A stretch of 64,000 nucleotides of DNA from Shewanella mangrovi (GTDB lineage: Bacteria > Pseudomonadota > Gammaproteobacteria > Enterobacterales > Shewanellaceae). The notes under the pieces were generated by a model that worked only from the letters and a program-made list of their open reading frames with translations, ran no database searches and was not told where the DNA came from. Positions 17,101 to 25,837 of this stretch are shown in pieces (position 1 is the stretch's first letter; each line of letters begins with the position of its first letter). A program made the translations under genes and the position numbers. Location: assembly GCF_000753795.1 (NCBI RefSeq), contig NZ_JPEO01000007.1, forward strand, positions 62,001-126,000, in the 5' to 3' direction.

Positions 17101-18945
17101 TTACAACCCAAGTTTTTTCAGCAAACTATCTTTTAACTTGTCTTTGGCTTTATCGGCTTCCTGCTTCACTTTAGATTTCATCAGTGCATCAGTATCAAGA
17201 CTAAATTTAGGGTCTGTAAAACTGCCTTTAATCGCTAAAGGAATTTCAACGCCCACCAAATCATCCAACTCTTTGCCGCCCTGACCTTTCAGCGAGTTCA
17301 CCAACGCCGTTGTCAACTTGTAATCAAGTGACTCATCCACAAGGTTGGCATCGCCTTTACCGGAAATGCGAATAAGCGGTGATGCCATCAATAAATCTGG
17401 GTTATTGGCAACGCCTTTCGCCACCGTAAAGCTTCCGGTCAAACTGGTGAAGTCGGTTTTCTTCGCTTCTTTATCGGTATCGGTAAAGTCACCTTTCAGT
17501 TTTGCCTGAGCAGAACGGATCATCTGCGGAACGTTAACACCGTAAAGTGCACCATTGTTTACCGCAAATTGGCCGTTAGCATTGAGACCTTTTTTGATGT
17601 TGTCAGGGATCAAGCTGCTACCCGCACCTTTAATCGCAATATCAGCCGTTCCATCAAGCAGCTCGGTATCTGCAGCATCTTTCAGCAACGCACGAATATT
17701 AATCGCCTTAATTTGGCTATCAAAGCTGTACTTCGCCACGGGGTTACGACCATCGACACTCGCGTTGGCTGCCAGCGTACCGTCATAAAGCTCAGCGGAT
17801 AGCTGCTTCATGTTCATTACGCCATTTTTAAGGGCAATGACCATTTTCCAATTTTTGCTGAGTGTGCCGGCAGCTTTAATGGAGGCAACGTCGAGCTCGA
17901 AGTCAGCATTAACCGCTTTCATACCGGTTAAGTCAGGCTCAGTTGCCGCCGTTGCGGTTTGCGTCTCTTTTTTCGCCTCAGTGGTCTCAGATTGCGCTTT
18001 TTCTGGCAGCCATTTATCCACTTCTATTTCGCCTAACGACAACTTAGCCGAGATGTGAGGTACCGTTCCGCCATAATTGACGGATAACTTTCCGTTACCT
18101 TTAATGTCGTTAACTGCTAAGGACTTGATACTTGTAGTGGCGGTGGTTTTACTGGTATCGACATCAGCGTCCAGCGTCACTGAGTTCGCCACTTTCCCGG
18201 TCGGCAATGACGCGCCCTTGGCAACCGTGGTTAACGTAAGATCTTTTAAAGCGAATTGCTGCAGGCTCTTAGCGATCTTCAACTGCCCATGACCTTCACT
18301 TTCTACCGTCATCCCGTCTAAGGCGGCACTTAGTTGATAGTCAAGCGAGGCGAATTTATCGAGCGTCAGTTCACCGAGTTTAAAACTCGCCAATTTAAAG
18401 ATATTTTCGCTACCGCTGCGCTGATCTAGCATTCGCACTTCCGCATCAGTAACACTTACGCCCCCGATGCTCAAATCAGTCAATGTAAGTTGGTCACCTG
18501 TCGCCGGAGCAGAAGATGTTTCTGCCGATTTCGCTGGTACTGTCTTAGCACTGTTTCCGCTTAAACCATCAAGACTGGTTTTACCGCTTTTATCGGTAAC
18601 CAAATTAATGCGCAAGCCATCAAGTACCAATTCAGAGACTTTTACTTGCTTACTAAAGAGCGGCATTAGCTCAACGTCCGCCATAACGTTATTAACGGAC
18701 ACAAACGTAGGTTCACTAAATGACTTTGGATTACCTAGTATCATGCCGCCTGCTTTGATGCCAACTGACGGAAAGAATGTCCAGCCCAGATCTTTTTCAA
18801 TCTTAAACTGCCGCCCAGTTTGCTTCTCCACCGCTGCCACAATCTGTGGCTTAAAGTCGTTAGGGTCGAGAAATAGTGCTAGGTAACCAATACCTAACAC
18901 CACAATCGCGACAATTCCAATCAGTATCCATTTTAATACTTTCAT
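17101..18945 (-). CDS. AsmA-family protein
   Basis: 614 residues. One N-terminal transmembrane helix (about 4-26) is followed by LDPNDFKPQIVAAVEKQTGRQF, the AsmA N-terminal signature. The rest is a long beta-strand-repeat periplasmic region with the AsmA_2-like C-terminal part (SLTGSFTVAKGVANNPDLLMASPLIRISGKG). A Thr/Ala-rich linker sits near residue 330. AsmA-like proteins are thought to form groove-shaped bridges carrying phospholipid between membranes. I choose ATG 18945 (AGGA 7 bases upstream) over the TTG one codon earlier. It follows the RraA-like gene after 32 bases and may share its transcript. Confidence 0.88.
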   Translation of the reverse strand: MKVLKWILIGIVAIVVLGIGYLALFLDPNDFKPQIVAAVEKQTGRQFKIEKDLGWTFFPSVGIKAGGMILGNPKSFSEPTFVSVNNVMADVELMPLFSKQVKVSELVLDGLRINLVTDKSGKTSLDGLSGNSAKTVPAKSAETSSAPATGDQLTLTDLSIGGVSVTDAEVRMLDQRSGSENIFKLASFKLGELTLDKFASLDYQLSAALDGMTVESEGHGQLKIAKSLQQFALKDLTLTTVAKGASLPTGKVANSVTLDADVDTSKTTATTSIKSLAVNDIKGNGKLSVNYGGTVPHISAKLSLGEIEVDKWLPEKAQSETTEAKKETQTATAATEPDLTGMKAVNADFELDVASIKAAGTLSKNWKMVIALKNGVMNMKQLSAELYDGTLAANASVDGRNPVAKYSFDSQIKAINIRALLKDAADTELLDGTADIAIKGAGSSLIPDNIKKGLNANGQFAVNNGALYGVNVPQMIRSAQAKLKGDFTDTDKEAKKTDFTSLTGSFTVAKGVANNPDLLMASPLIRISGKGDANLVDESLDYKLTTALVNSLKGQGGKELDDLVGVEIPLAIKGSFTDPKFSLDTDALMKSKVKQEADKAKDKLKDSLLKKLGL

Positions 18946-18977
18946 CAACGTATCCTTTTTACGCTATCAATTTACGC

Positions 18978-19475
18978 TTAAGCAAAAGCATCTGGCAGCG
19001 CTAACTTTTCAGCACTTACCGCGACACCGTTCGCATCGGCATAAATCATCATACCTGGCTTAAGCTTAACACCTGCCAACTCAATTGTGACGGAAATCTC
19101 ACCCAAATCCCGCTTTTCGGTTTTTATCGGAACGGCAGCAAGTGCCTGAATCCCAAGGGGCAAGCCTCGCAATGTAGCAACATCACGCACTGCACCGTTA
19201 ATAATAATTCCAGCCCAGCCGTTGTTTACCGCGGCAGTTGCGATCATGTCGCCGAGCAAGGCTTGGGTTAGATCGCCGCCACCATCGACGACGAGTACCT
19301 TTCCATTGCCGGGTTCTGCAAGTCGATGCTTAACTTTGGAGTTGTCACGAAAACAGCGCACCGTTTCTATTTCGCCCCAAAAAATTTCTCTACCGCCGAA
19401 ACTGCGCCAAGGTAGGAATATCAGTTGCAATTGCGCCGAGTGCGCATCAAAAAGATCGGGCAGTAAATCGAGCAC
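18978..19475 (-). CDS. RraA-family protein (RNase E inhibitor / HMG aldolase fold)
   Basis: 165 residues aligning along its full length with E. coli RraA. Visible are the FGGRE...GEIETVRCFRDN segment, VLVVDGGG, the GAVRDV motif (G-x5-R-D) and YADANGVAVS. RraA of E. coli binds RNase E and lowers RNA decay. Homologues with the same fold and the R-D pair are metal-dependent 4-hydroxy-4-methyl-2-oxoglutarate aldolases, and sequence alone does not separate the roles. The start is GTG 19475 with GAGGA seven bases upstream. Confidence 0.88.
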   Translation of the reverse strand: MLDLLPDLFDAHSAQLQLIFLPWRSFGGREIFWGEIETVRCFRDNSKVKHRLAEPGNGKVLVVDGGGDLTQALLGDMIATAAVNNGWAGIIINGAVRDVATLRGLPLGIQALAAVPIKTEKRDLGEISVTIELAGVKLKPGMMIYADANGVAVSAEKLALPDAFA

Positions 19476-19697
19476 GATGGGATCCTCAACGTTATATTAT
19501 GGTTAACACAATAATTTTAACGAAACACGCCAACATGCAAGTTGGAAAAAAGTCGAACATCAAATATAAGTAAATATGTTGAGCAGATTTACATAAATAA
19601 TATAGACTTATCGGGTTACAAAATTTAGACAACTAAAGTTCTATGTAACATCCCCCTTTTCATATTCAGCAAATCTGTGTTGAGTTAAGAGTATAAA

Positions 19698-20009
19698 ATG
19701 AATAGTGAGCTTGATTTGCAAAGCGCGATTGCTGCGCTTGACGAATACGGATATGACAAAAAGCTTTCGACGGATTTAGAGCACGCACGTAACAAGCCTC
19801 AGATGGTACGTTGTCTGAAATCGCTTGATTACAGCTTACGCCGCATGAAAACTTTGCAGGATGCAGTTAATTCTCTTGTCGAAGAGATGGAAAACGATCA
19901 ACTTAAGCAGGAACAAGTACAAACCTTTAAATCAAAAGTTATTAACCTCTCGAAAGAACTTAATATGTCTTATGACGAGGTGTTAACTCTGATGACATCT
20001 GCTAAGTAA
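19698..20009 (+). CDS. Small hypothetical protein, predicted helical
   Basis: 103 residues, no signal peptide and no membrane segment. Nearly the whole chain looks helical, with charged heptad-like stretches (about 45-90) that suggest a coiled coil, and a C-terminal NLSKELNMSYDEVLTLMTSAK. I do not recognise a family. The gene has its own AT-rich upstream region and its own strong terminator, so it is probably a monocistronic real gene. A regulatory or nucleoid-related role would be a guess based only on size and helicity. Confidence 0.75.
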   Translation: MNSELDLQSAIAALDEYGYDKKLSTDLEHARNKPQMVRCLKSLDYSLRRMKTLQDAVNSLVEEMENDQLKQEQVQTFKSKVINLSKELNMSYDEVLTLMTSAK

Positions 20010-20021
20010 TAGCTTCATTAG

Positions 20022-20060
20022 AAAGCGTTAATTGTTTTATTCACAATTAACGCTTTTTTA
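20022..20060 (+). terminator. Rho-independent terminator after the small hypothetical gene
   Basis: AAAGCGTTAATTGT (20022-20035) pairs perfectly with ACAATTAACGCTTT (20043-20056) and runs into further T residues. Confidence 0.9.
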
Positions 20061-20185
20061 TTTATCTTTATTATCACGTCTTAAAAGTTTATTTTTCTCT
20101 ATCTTAGGCTCTGACAGTTCAGTAGATATACTCTATGCTTAAGCGTGCTTTGGACCAATGACAGTTCGTAGCAACAGGGAGTCGC

Positions 20186-21184
20186 ATGGAGAAATTGTTA
20201 CTGGTAATGTTTGCCTTGTTAGGCGCAGTATTGCTGTTACTCGGACAGCGCCAAACGTCTATTACCGAATATATTCCAGCAGAACGTACCTTTAAAGTTG
20301 GGGTGTCCACCTCGCTCCTTTCATCACCGATTATTATTGCCGAACGTCTGGGATATTTTGCCGAAGAAAATCTCGATGTGTTACTCGTCCCTTTTAAAGG
20401 GGGAAATGCCTGCTTTGATGCCCTTATTCGCTTTGACGTAGATCTTGCGACCAGCTCTGACTCGGTGATCATGTTTAACAGTCTGACACGCAGTAACTTT
20501 GTAACCTTGGCAAGCTTTGCTGAGTCTGACAACGACATCAAACTGATGATGCGTAAATCTGAGGCGATAGACAATTTAGCTCACTTGGCCGGTAAGCGAG
20601 TTGGCATGGTGAAAGGCAGTGCCAGCCAATATTTCTATGACACGCTGCTGACCATGAATGGTCTTAATATTGACAATGTCGAGGTCAATATTGCCCCACA
20701 AGAACAAGGTGCGGCGCTGATGGCTAAGGCGGTAGATGCTATTTCAATTTGGGAGCCCTACGGCTACAAGTTACGTCATAACTCCCCTTCACAAGTGGTC
20801 ACGCTGTCGGCGAAGGGCATCTATAGCATCTCCTTTAATCTAATCGTAAGAAAGCCAGACAACGAGCAATATCAACCACAACATATTAGTTTTCTCAGGG
20901 CATTACAGCGGGCTAATGAGTTCATGGTGGAGAATCCACAGCAAGCTCAGCAATATGTTGCCGAGTATCTCAAAGTGCCGCTGACCGAAGTCAGCGCCTT
21001 GTGGCCCGACTACCTATTCCGGCTATCACTTGATAACACACTGGTAAGCAATCTCAATGCACAAGCAAGATGGGCTATCAATAAAGGGCTAACTGAAATC
21101 AGTAGTCCGCCGGATTATCGTCAATACTTAGATCCTATGGCTCTTAATGCTGCTATTCATAAACCTTTGGTACGAACCAAATGA
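20186..21184 (+). CDS. Periplasmic binding protein, NMT1/THI5-like, partner of a diguanylate cyclase
   Basis: 332 residues. An N-terminal hydrophobic segment (about 4-20) serves as signal or membrane anchor. A two-lobed binding-protein fold of the NMT1/SsuA/TauA type follows (VGVSTSLLSSPIIIAERLGYFAEENLDV, LAGKRVGMVKGS, AISIWEPYG). Relatives bind thiamine precursors, sulfonates, nitrate or similar small ligands for ABC transporters. No ABC permease or ATPase gene is nearby. Instead the stop overlaps by four bases (ATGA) the start of a membrane GGDEF protein, so I infer a ligand sensor that talks to the cyclase in the periplasm. The ligand is unknown. Confidence 0.85.
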   Translation: MEKLLLVMFALLGAVLLLLGQRQTSITEYIPAERTFKVGVSTSLLSSPIIIAERLGYFAEENLDVLLVPFKGGNACFDALIRFDVDLATSSDSVIMFNSLTRSNFVTLASFAESDNDIKLMMRKSEAIDNLAHLAGKRVGMVKGSASQYFYDTLLTMNGLNIDNVEVNIAPQEQGAALMAKAVDAISIWEPYGYKLRHNSPSQVVTLSAKGIYSISFNLIVRKPDNEQYQPQHISFLRALQRANEFMVENPQQAQQYVAEYLKVPLTEVSALWPDYLFRLSLDNTLVSNLNAQARWAINKGLTEISSPPDYRQYLDPMALNAAIHKPLVRTK

Positions 21185-22557
21185 AACTGTCGAAACGACT
21201 AAAATTGCTCGTCGTATTTTGCATTACGCTTACTGTGATGTTGGCGTTTGCACTATTTGGTCAACGCAAAGATATGATGCATTCGTATGAAAAAATTAAT
21301 CAGTTGATTGAAGTGCAACTGAGCATTGATCTGCTGCGTTCCAATTTGTGGTTGTTGCAACAGTTTCAGGATAAGAAAGCCATTATTGAAACCCGTTCAT
21401 CGTTGGATAGATTAGAGCGGATGATTGCCATCACTTCAGAATTGTCCCTCAATCAGTATGAGCAGCAGCTTCTGAACAACATTCAACGACATGAGAATAA
21501 TCTCGACACTTTGCTGTCGCTAAGCGAAAAAAATCTAGGGAGTAGCAACGAAGCTAACGCCGCTATCACTAGCAACGCATCGCTTACCGCACGCTACAAC
21601 ATGATTATTCAATCACTGAGTGAAGACTCTTTACGTTTTCAGCAAGTTACTATCCGGAATTCGCAACAATCTGAGACGCGCCATCTCTATTTTAACGCCG
21701 CCTTAGTGCTCGCCATCGCGACCTTAGTCACGCTGTTCAGCCTGCAAACGCTGACAAGCTTTAGGCGCAAATTTTTCACGCTTAAAAAAGGCATTGAAGA
21801 AGTCGCAGACGGCGATCTGTGCAGCAAGGTGAAGGTACCGCCGGGTGATGAGTTTGCTGAGCTTTGTGATGCATTTAATCAGATGAAAGATGAACTTATG
21901 CACACAATGCAGCGCCGCGATGAACTACAACAGGAAGTGGAACAGCAAACTGAGCAGTTACGGCAACAGCAAGATAAATTACGCCAAATGGCGGAGTATG
22001 ATGATTTAACGGGCATCTATAACCGCGGCGCTGCACAAAACTATATTTCGCTGTCATTAGAACGTTGCCGTCGACAAGAGCTGCAAGCCGCCATGCTGTT
22101 CATCGATTTAGATAACTTCAAGCCCATCAATGACGAGTTTGGCCACAAAATTGGTGACTGTGTTCTCGCCGCTATTGCTAGCCGTCTTAAAGATAACTTA
22201 CGGGCGTCTGATATTATCGCCCGCATTGGCGGCGACGAATTCATCATTTGGCTCGACCCCATCACTGATGAACAGCAACTCGAAAGCGTTAAACATAAAC
22301 TCAAAGATATGGGGAAAGACATCTTTATTGAAGAATTACAACAGATGCTAGACGTTGGACTTAGCATTGGCAGTAGTATCTTCCCCCAACATGGAGCGTC
22401 AATAACTGAGCTGATCAGCCATGCTGACCAGCAGATGTATCTGCACAAGAAAAAGCGCAAAAGTGATCAACAATCTGAAACCGCTGAAACCGCAACTTCA
22501 GCGCCAAACAAAGAAATGGCGCCACTTGTGTTTGTAGATTTTCGCTCGGAAAAGTAG
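21181..22557 (+). CDS. Diguanylate cyclase with periplasmic sensor and HAMP domain
   Basis: 458 residues. Two transmembrane helices (about 9-28 and 165-185) enclose a helical periplasmic domain. A HAMP linker (about 190-240) and a coiled coil follow. The GGDEF domain begins at YDDLTGIYNRGAA; the active-site motif GGDEF is at 350-354 and an intact inhibitory site RxxD lies at R341-D344, five residues ahead. It should make cyclic di-GMP with product feedback. The gene overlaps the binding-protein gene upstream. Its last 60 bases overlap the 3' end of msrQ on the other strand. Flagellar repression and cellulose synthesis are the usual c-di-GMP outputs, and a c-di-GMP-binding PilZ domain occurs in BcsA at 33.5-37.8 kb. 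Confidence 0.95.
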   Translation: MKLSKRLKLLVVFCITLTVMLAFALFGQRKDMMHSYEKINQLIEVQLSIDLLRSNLWLLQQFQDKKAIIETRSSLDRLERMIAITSELSLNQYEQQLLNNIQRHENNLDTLLSLSEKNLGSSNEANAAITSNASLTARYNMIIQSLSEDSLRFQQVTIRNSQQSETRHLYFNAALVLAIATLVTLFSLQTLTSFRRKFFTLKKGIEEVADGDLCSKVKVPPGDEFAELCDAFNQMKDELMHTMQRRDELQQEVEQQTEQLRQQQDKLRQMAEYDDLTGIYNRGAAQNYISLSLERCRRQELQAAMLFIDLDNFKPINDEFGHKIGDCVLAAIASRLKDNLRASDIIARIGGDEFIIWLDPITDEQQLESVKHKLKDMGKDIFIEELQQMLDVGLSIGSSIFPQHGASITELISHADQQMYLHKKKRKSDQQSETAETATSAPNKEMAPLVFVDFRSEK

Positions 22558-23115
22558 CAGTAGTAGAATAATTCCCAAGTAGATACTGGGCTCGATAATT
22601 TCTGATTTCACCGACCAATAGTAGTGAATGCCACCCAATACAATAGCTAAGTACACTAAGTTATGCAGTTGTTGCCAACGTTTGCCCATTCGCCGCTGTG
22701 CAGCTTTAAAGGATGTCACGGCTAATGCTAACAGAATTAACCACACCGTTGCCCCCACCAATAAATAAGGACGCTTTACTATCTCCTCGCCCACCAGTTG
22801 CCAAGCGAACAGTAAATCGAGACTGATAAACGCAGCCAAATGGCAACAGGCATAAGCAAATGACCATAAACCAAGCGGGCGTCGTAACTGCATCAATTGC
22901 CCTTGCTTCCATCCTCTTGCTATCGGCGTGATAAGCAAGGTCAACACTAATAGGTTAAGAGCACCTTTACCCAAAAAGTGAATAATATACTGTACCGGAT
23001 CACCACCCGCCTGCCCTGAATTCACCGCGAGGAACAACCAAATTAACGGTAAGCAGGCCGAAACATGCACCAAAAGGCGAATGATGGCAGCGGTCCGATA
23101 GCTTATTCGCATCAT
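22498..23115 (-). CDS. msrQ: Heme-binding membrane subunit MsrQ of the methionine sulfoxide reductase system
   Basis: 205 residues with about six transmembrane helices. Conserved histidines lie in membrane segments (for example HFLGKGALN, CCHLAAF, QLHNLVYLAIVLGGIHYYWS), as in the YedZ/ferric-reductase-like family. MsrQ carries electrons from the quinone pool to periplasmic MsrP. The start overlaps the msrP stop (TAATG), so translation is coupled. There are two adjacent ATGs at 23115 and 23112. The 3' end runs 60 bases into the diguanylate cyclase gene on the opposite strand. Confidence 0.93.
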   Translation of the reverse strand: MMRISYRTAAIIRLLVHVSACLPLIWLFLAVNSGQAGGDPVQYIIHFLGKGALNLLVLTLLITPIARGWKQGQLMQLRRPLGLWSFAYACCHLAAFISLDLLFAWQLVGEEIVKRPYLLVGATVWLILLALAVTSFKAAQRRMGKRWQQLHNLVYLAIVLGGIHYYWSVKSEIIEPSIYLGIILLLLLFRAKIYKHKWRHFFVWR

Positions 23116-24143
23116 TAATAAAATTTCCTTAAATCCATGCCACGATACAAATCTGCGACTTGCTCGCCGTAACCATTAAACATTTGTGTGTCGATACGCT
23201 GCGCCGATAACAGACCACCAGCACCGATAAGGCGCTCAGACGCTTGTGACCAGCGCGGATGATCAACTTGTGGATTCACATTGGCGTAAAAACCATATTC
23301 ATGCGCTGCTAGTTGGTTCCAACTGGTGGGTGGCTGCTTATCCAACAAACGGATGTTGACGATCGACTTAATACTCTTAAAGCCGTATTTCCACGGCAGA
23401 ACGATTCTCACAGGAGCACCGCTTTGTGGTGACAAGGTTTGGTCATAAAGCCCGACAGCAACAAAGGCCAACTCATTCATTGCTTCATCAAGCCGTAAAC
23501 CTTCGACGTAAGGGTAATGAATTCCGCCACCCATCAAGCGATTACGTTGTCCCGGCATCTGTTCTGGGTCAAACAAGGTTTCAAAGGCGACATACTTCGC
23601 TGAAGATTGTACGCCCGCCAGTTTCAGCAATGAGGCAAGCGGAAAGCCAACCCAAGGGATCACCATCGACCATGCTTCAACACAGCGAAAACGATACGTA
23701 CGTTGCTCAAGCGGCAATTGACTAAACAACGCGTCATAATCCAGCTGCACAGGTTTATCAACCATGCCCGTAATATTCAGCTGCCAAGGATTCACCTTAA
23801 ACTGCTGCGCATTTACATAAGGATCTTGTTTGCCAGTACCAAACTCATAAAAATTATTATGGCGGATCACCTTGCTATACGGCGTTTTTTCATCACTCGC
23901 CTGAAATGCTTGATTAGCGGTAAACGTAAGCTTGCTGGTAACAAAGTCGGGCTTATCTTCGCCGAAAAGATCAAAGATGCCCGCCTGCACATAACCCGGC
24001 AAACTGGCGGCAATACTGCCCAGTCCTAATGTTTTAATGATCTTACGTCGCGACGAAAATACCGCCTGCGGTGTAACTTCATTATCTGAGATATGCCAAC
24101 TCGGACGTTTGACAATCCCTTTGGTAAATTTTCCGTGTGCCAT
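23115..24143 (-). CDS. msrP: Protein-methionine-sulfoxide reductase catalytic subunit MsrP
   Basis: 342 residues. A twin-arginine signal (SSRRKIIKTLGLGSIAASLPG) exports the folded molybdopterin enzyme. The oxidoreductase molybdopterin domain includes YRFRCVEAWSMVIPW, where the cysteine coordinates molybdenum, and LPWKYGFKSIKSIV. It repairs oxidised methionine in envelope proteins using electrons from MsrQ. I start at ATG 24143, because GGAG sits six bases upstream. A TTG four codons earlier would swallow that site. Confidence 0.95.
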   Translation of the reverse strand: MAHGKFTKGIVKRPSWHISDNEVTPQAVFSSRRKIIKTLGLGSIAASLPGYVQAGIFDLFGEDKPDFVTSKLTFTANQAFQASDEKTPYSKVIRHNNFYEFGTGKQDPYVNAQQFKVNPWQLNITGMVDKPVQLDYDALFSQLPLEQRTYRFRCVEAWSMVIPWVGFPLASLLKLAGVQSSAKYVAFETLFDPEQMPGQRNRLMGGGIHYPYVEGLRLDEAMNELAFVAVGLYDQTLSPQSGAPVRIVLPWKYGFKSIKSIVNIRLLDKQPPTSWNQLAAHEYGFYANVNPQVDHPRWSQASERLIGAGGLLSAQRIDTQMFNGYGEQVADLYRGMDLRKFY

Positions 24144-24328
24144 AACGACTCCCAATGGATTGGTTGCAGATTAAATTACGGTTAACGCTGACAAATAGCG
24201 CAATCCTTTACATTGATAACAGATTGTGAACAAGCCGCGCGCAACTAATACGATTTTCACCGTCGTTGCTTGCAACCATAAGATCATCATGCCAATCTGA
24301 CAACGCGATATTTATAAAGGATATTCTC

Positions 24329-25816
24329 ATGGACCTGGCCGCTACACTTCCCCTGCCATATCTTATTACCTCAGTCGTTGCAGCGACGGCTTTTCTTACA
24401 GCATTAATCAGTTTTTTTATATTTCGCCGCCGTATTGATCATCTGCAAGACGAAGAACAGCAACACCTCGAACAAAAGCAAACCGAATTTCAAACCCAAT
24501 ATGGTGTGTTACAGGAAAAATTAGAGGAGAAAGTCAGCCAATTAGGCAAAGCCGAAGCACAAGCTGAACGTATTCCACAACTTGAGAACCAACTCGCCGA
24601 ATTGCAACGGCGGCTGATGGAAGCTCAGCTTAATTTGTCCAAATCCAATGCCATGCAGCAAAGTCTTACTTCGCGGTTTGAAGTGGAACGCCAAGCGCTG
24701 AATGAAAAGTTAGAGTTATTGGAAGACAGTGAACAACGGCTACAGACACAATTTGAAAATCTGGCCAATCGCATTTTTGAAGACAAAACCAATAAGATGC
24801 GTAGCGCCAATTCCGAACAACTCAGCGGTATTTTAGGTCCTTTTAAACAGCAACTTGAGGGCTTCCGCCAACAAGTGAATGAGTCTTATGCCAAAGAGCA
24901 GCAGGAGCGTTTTTCACTCAAACACCAGTTAGAACAGTTGCAGCAACTGAATTTGCAGATGAGTGAAGATGCAGTAAATCTCACCAAAGCCCTTAAAGGT
25001 GACAATAAGGCCCAAGGCAATTGGGGGGAAGTCATTCTTGACCGCGTGCTGACAGAGAGTGGCTTACGTGTTGGCCATGAATATGATGTTCAACAAGATT
25101 TGCAAGACGACGGCGGCAAACATTTTAAGCCCGATGTCATTGTGCATCTGCCCGATGATAAAGACGTGGTTATTGACTCCAAAGTGTCATTAGTCGCCTA
25201 CGAGCAATACTTTAATGCTGACACTGACGAACAACGTATCGACGCTCTCAAACAGCATATAGCCTCGGTGCGACAACACATTAAAGGTCTTGGACAAAAG
25301 GACTATCAAAAGCTACATGGCGTTAAAAGCCTTGATTATGTGCTGATGTTTATTCCTGTTGAACCGGCATTTTTGCTGGCGCTGGAACGTGATCCACAGT
25401 TAGTCAGCTTTGCGCTAGAACACAATATTATGTTAGTCAGCCCGACCAACCTGTTAGTAGCATTACGCACCATCAGCAATATCTGGCGCTATGAATATCA
25501 AAACCAAAACGCACAGAACATTGCGCAACAAGCCGGCCGTATCTACGATAAATTGGTGAATTTTGTCGACGATATGGAAAAACTGGGCCGAGCGCTTGAT
25601 ACCGCTGATCGCAGCTATACCTTGGCGATGAACAAACTGGCCAGCGGCAAAGGTAATCTCATTCGCCAAGCACATCAATTACAACGCATGGGCGGCGAAA
25701 ATAGTAAGCAGCTGGATGCAAAATTACTGGATAAAGCGCTAGATGAAAGCCATGATGTAGCAGACGACAGCGACGAAGCGGCTGTAGCCAATGTGAGTCA
25801 ACTTCGTCAAAATTAA
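24329..25816 (+). CDS. rmuC: DNA recombination protein RmuC
   Basis: 495 residues. An N-terminal membrane helix (about 12-33) is followed by a very long coiled coil (about 35-235). The conserved RmuC nuclease-like domain contains KGDNKAQGNWGE, HFKPDVIVHLPDDKDVVIDSKVSL and GVKSLDYVLMFIPVEPAF. RmuC limits inversions at short inverted repeats. ATG 24329 has AAAGGA eight bases upstream. An in-frame upstream extension from 24266 has no such site. The slt gene follows after 21 bases. Confidence 0.94.
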   Translation: MDLAATLPLPYLITSVVAATAFLTALISFFIFRRRIDHLQDEEQQHLEQKQTEFQTQYGVLQEKLEEKVSQLGKAEAQAERIPQLENQLAELQRRLMEAQLNLSKSNAMQQSLTSRFEVERQALNEKLELLEDSEQRLQTQFENLANRIFEDKTNKMRSANSEQLSGILGPFKQQLEGFRQQVNESYAKEQQERFSLKHQLEQLQQLNLQMSEDAVNLTKALKGDNKAQGNWGEVILDRVLTESGLRVGHEYDVQQDLQDDGGKHFKPDVIVHLPDDKDVVIDSKVSLVAYEQYFNADTDEQRIDALKQHIASVRQHIKGLGQKDYQKLHGVKSLDYVLMFIPVEPAFLLALERDPQLVSFALEHNIMLVSPTNLLVALRTISNIWRYEYQNQNAQNIAQQAGRIYDKLVNFVDDMEKLGRALDTADRSYTLAMNKLASGKGNLIRQAHQLQRMGGENSKQLDAKLLDKALDESHDVADDSDEAAVANVSQLRQN

Positions 25817-25837
25817 CGATAGAGCACGGAATAGAAG

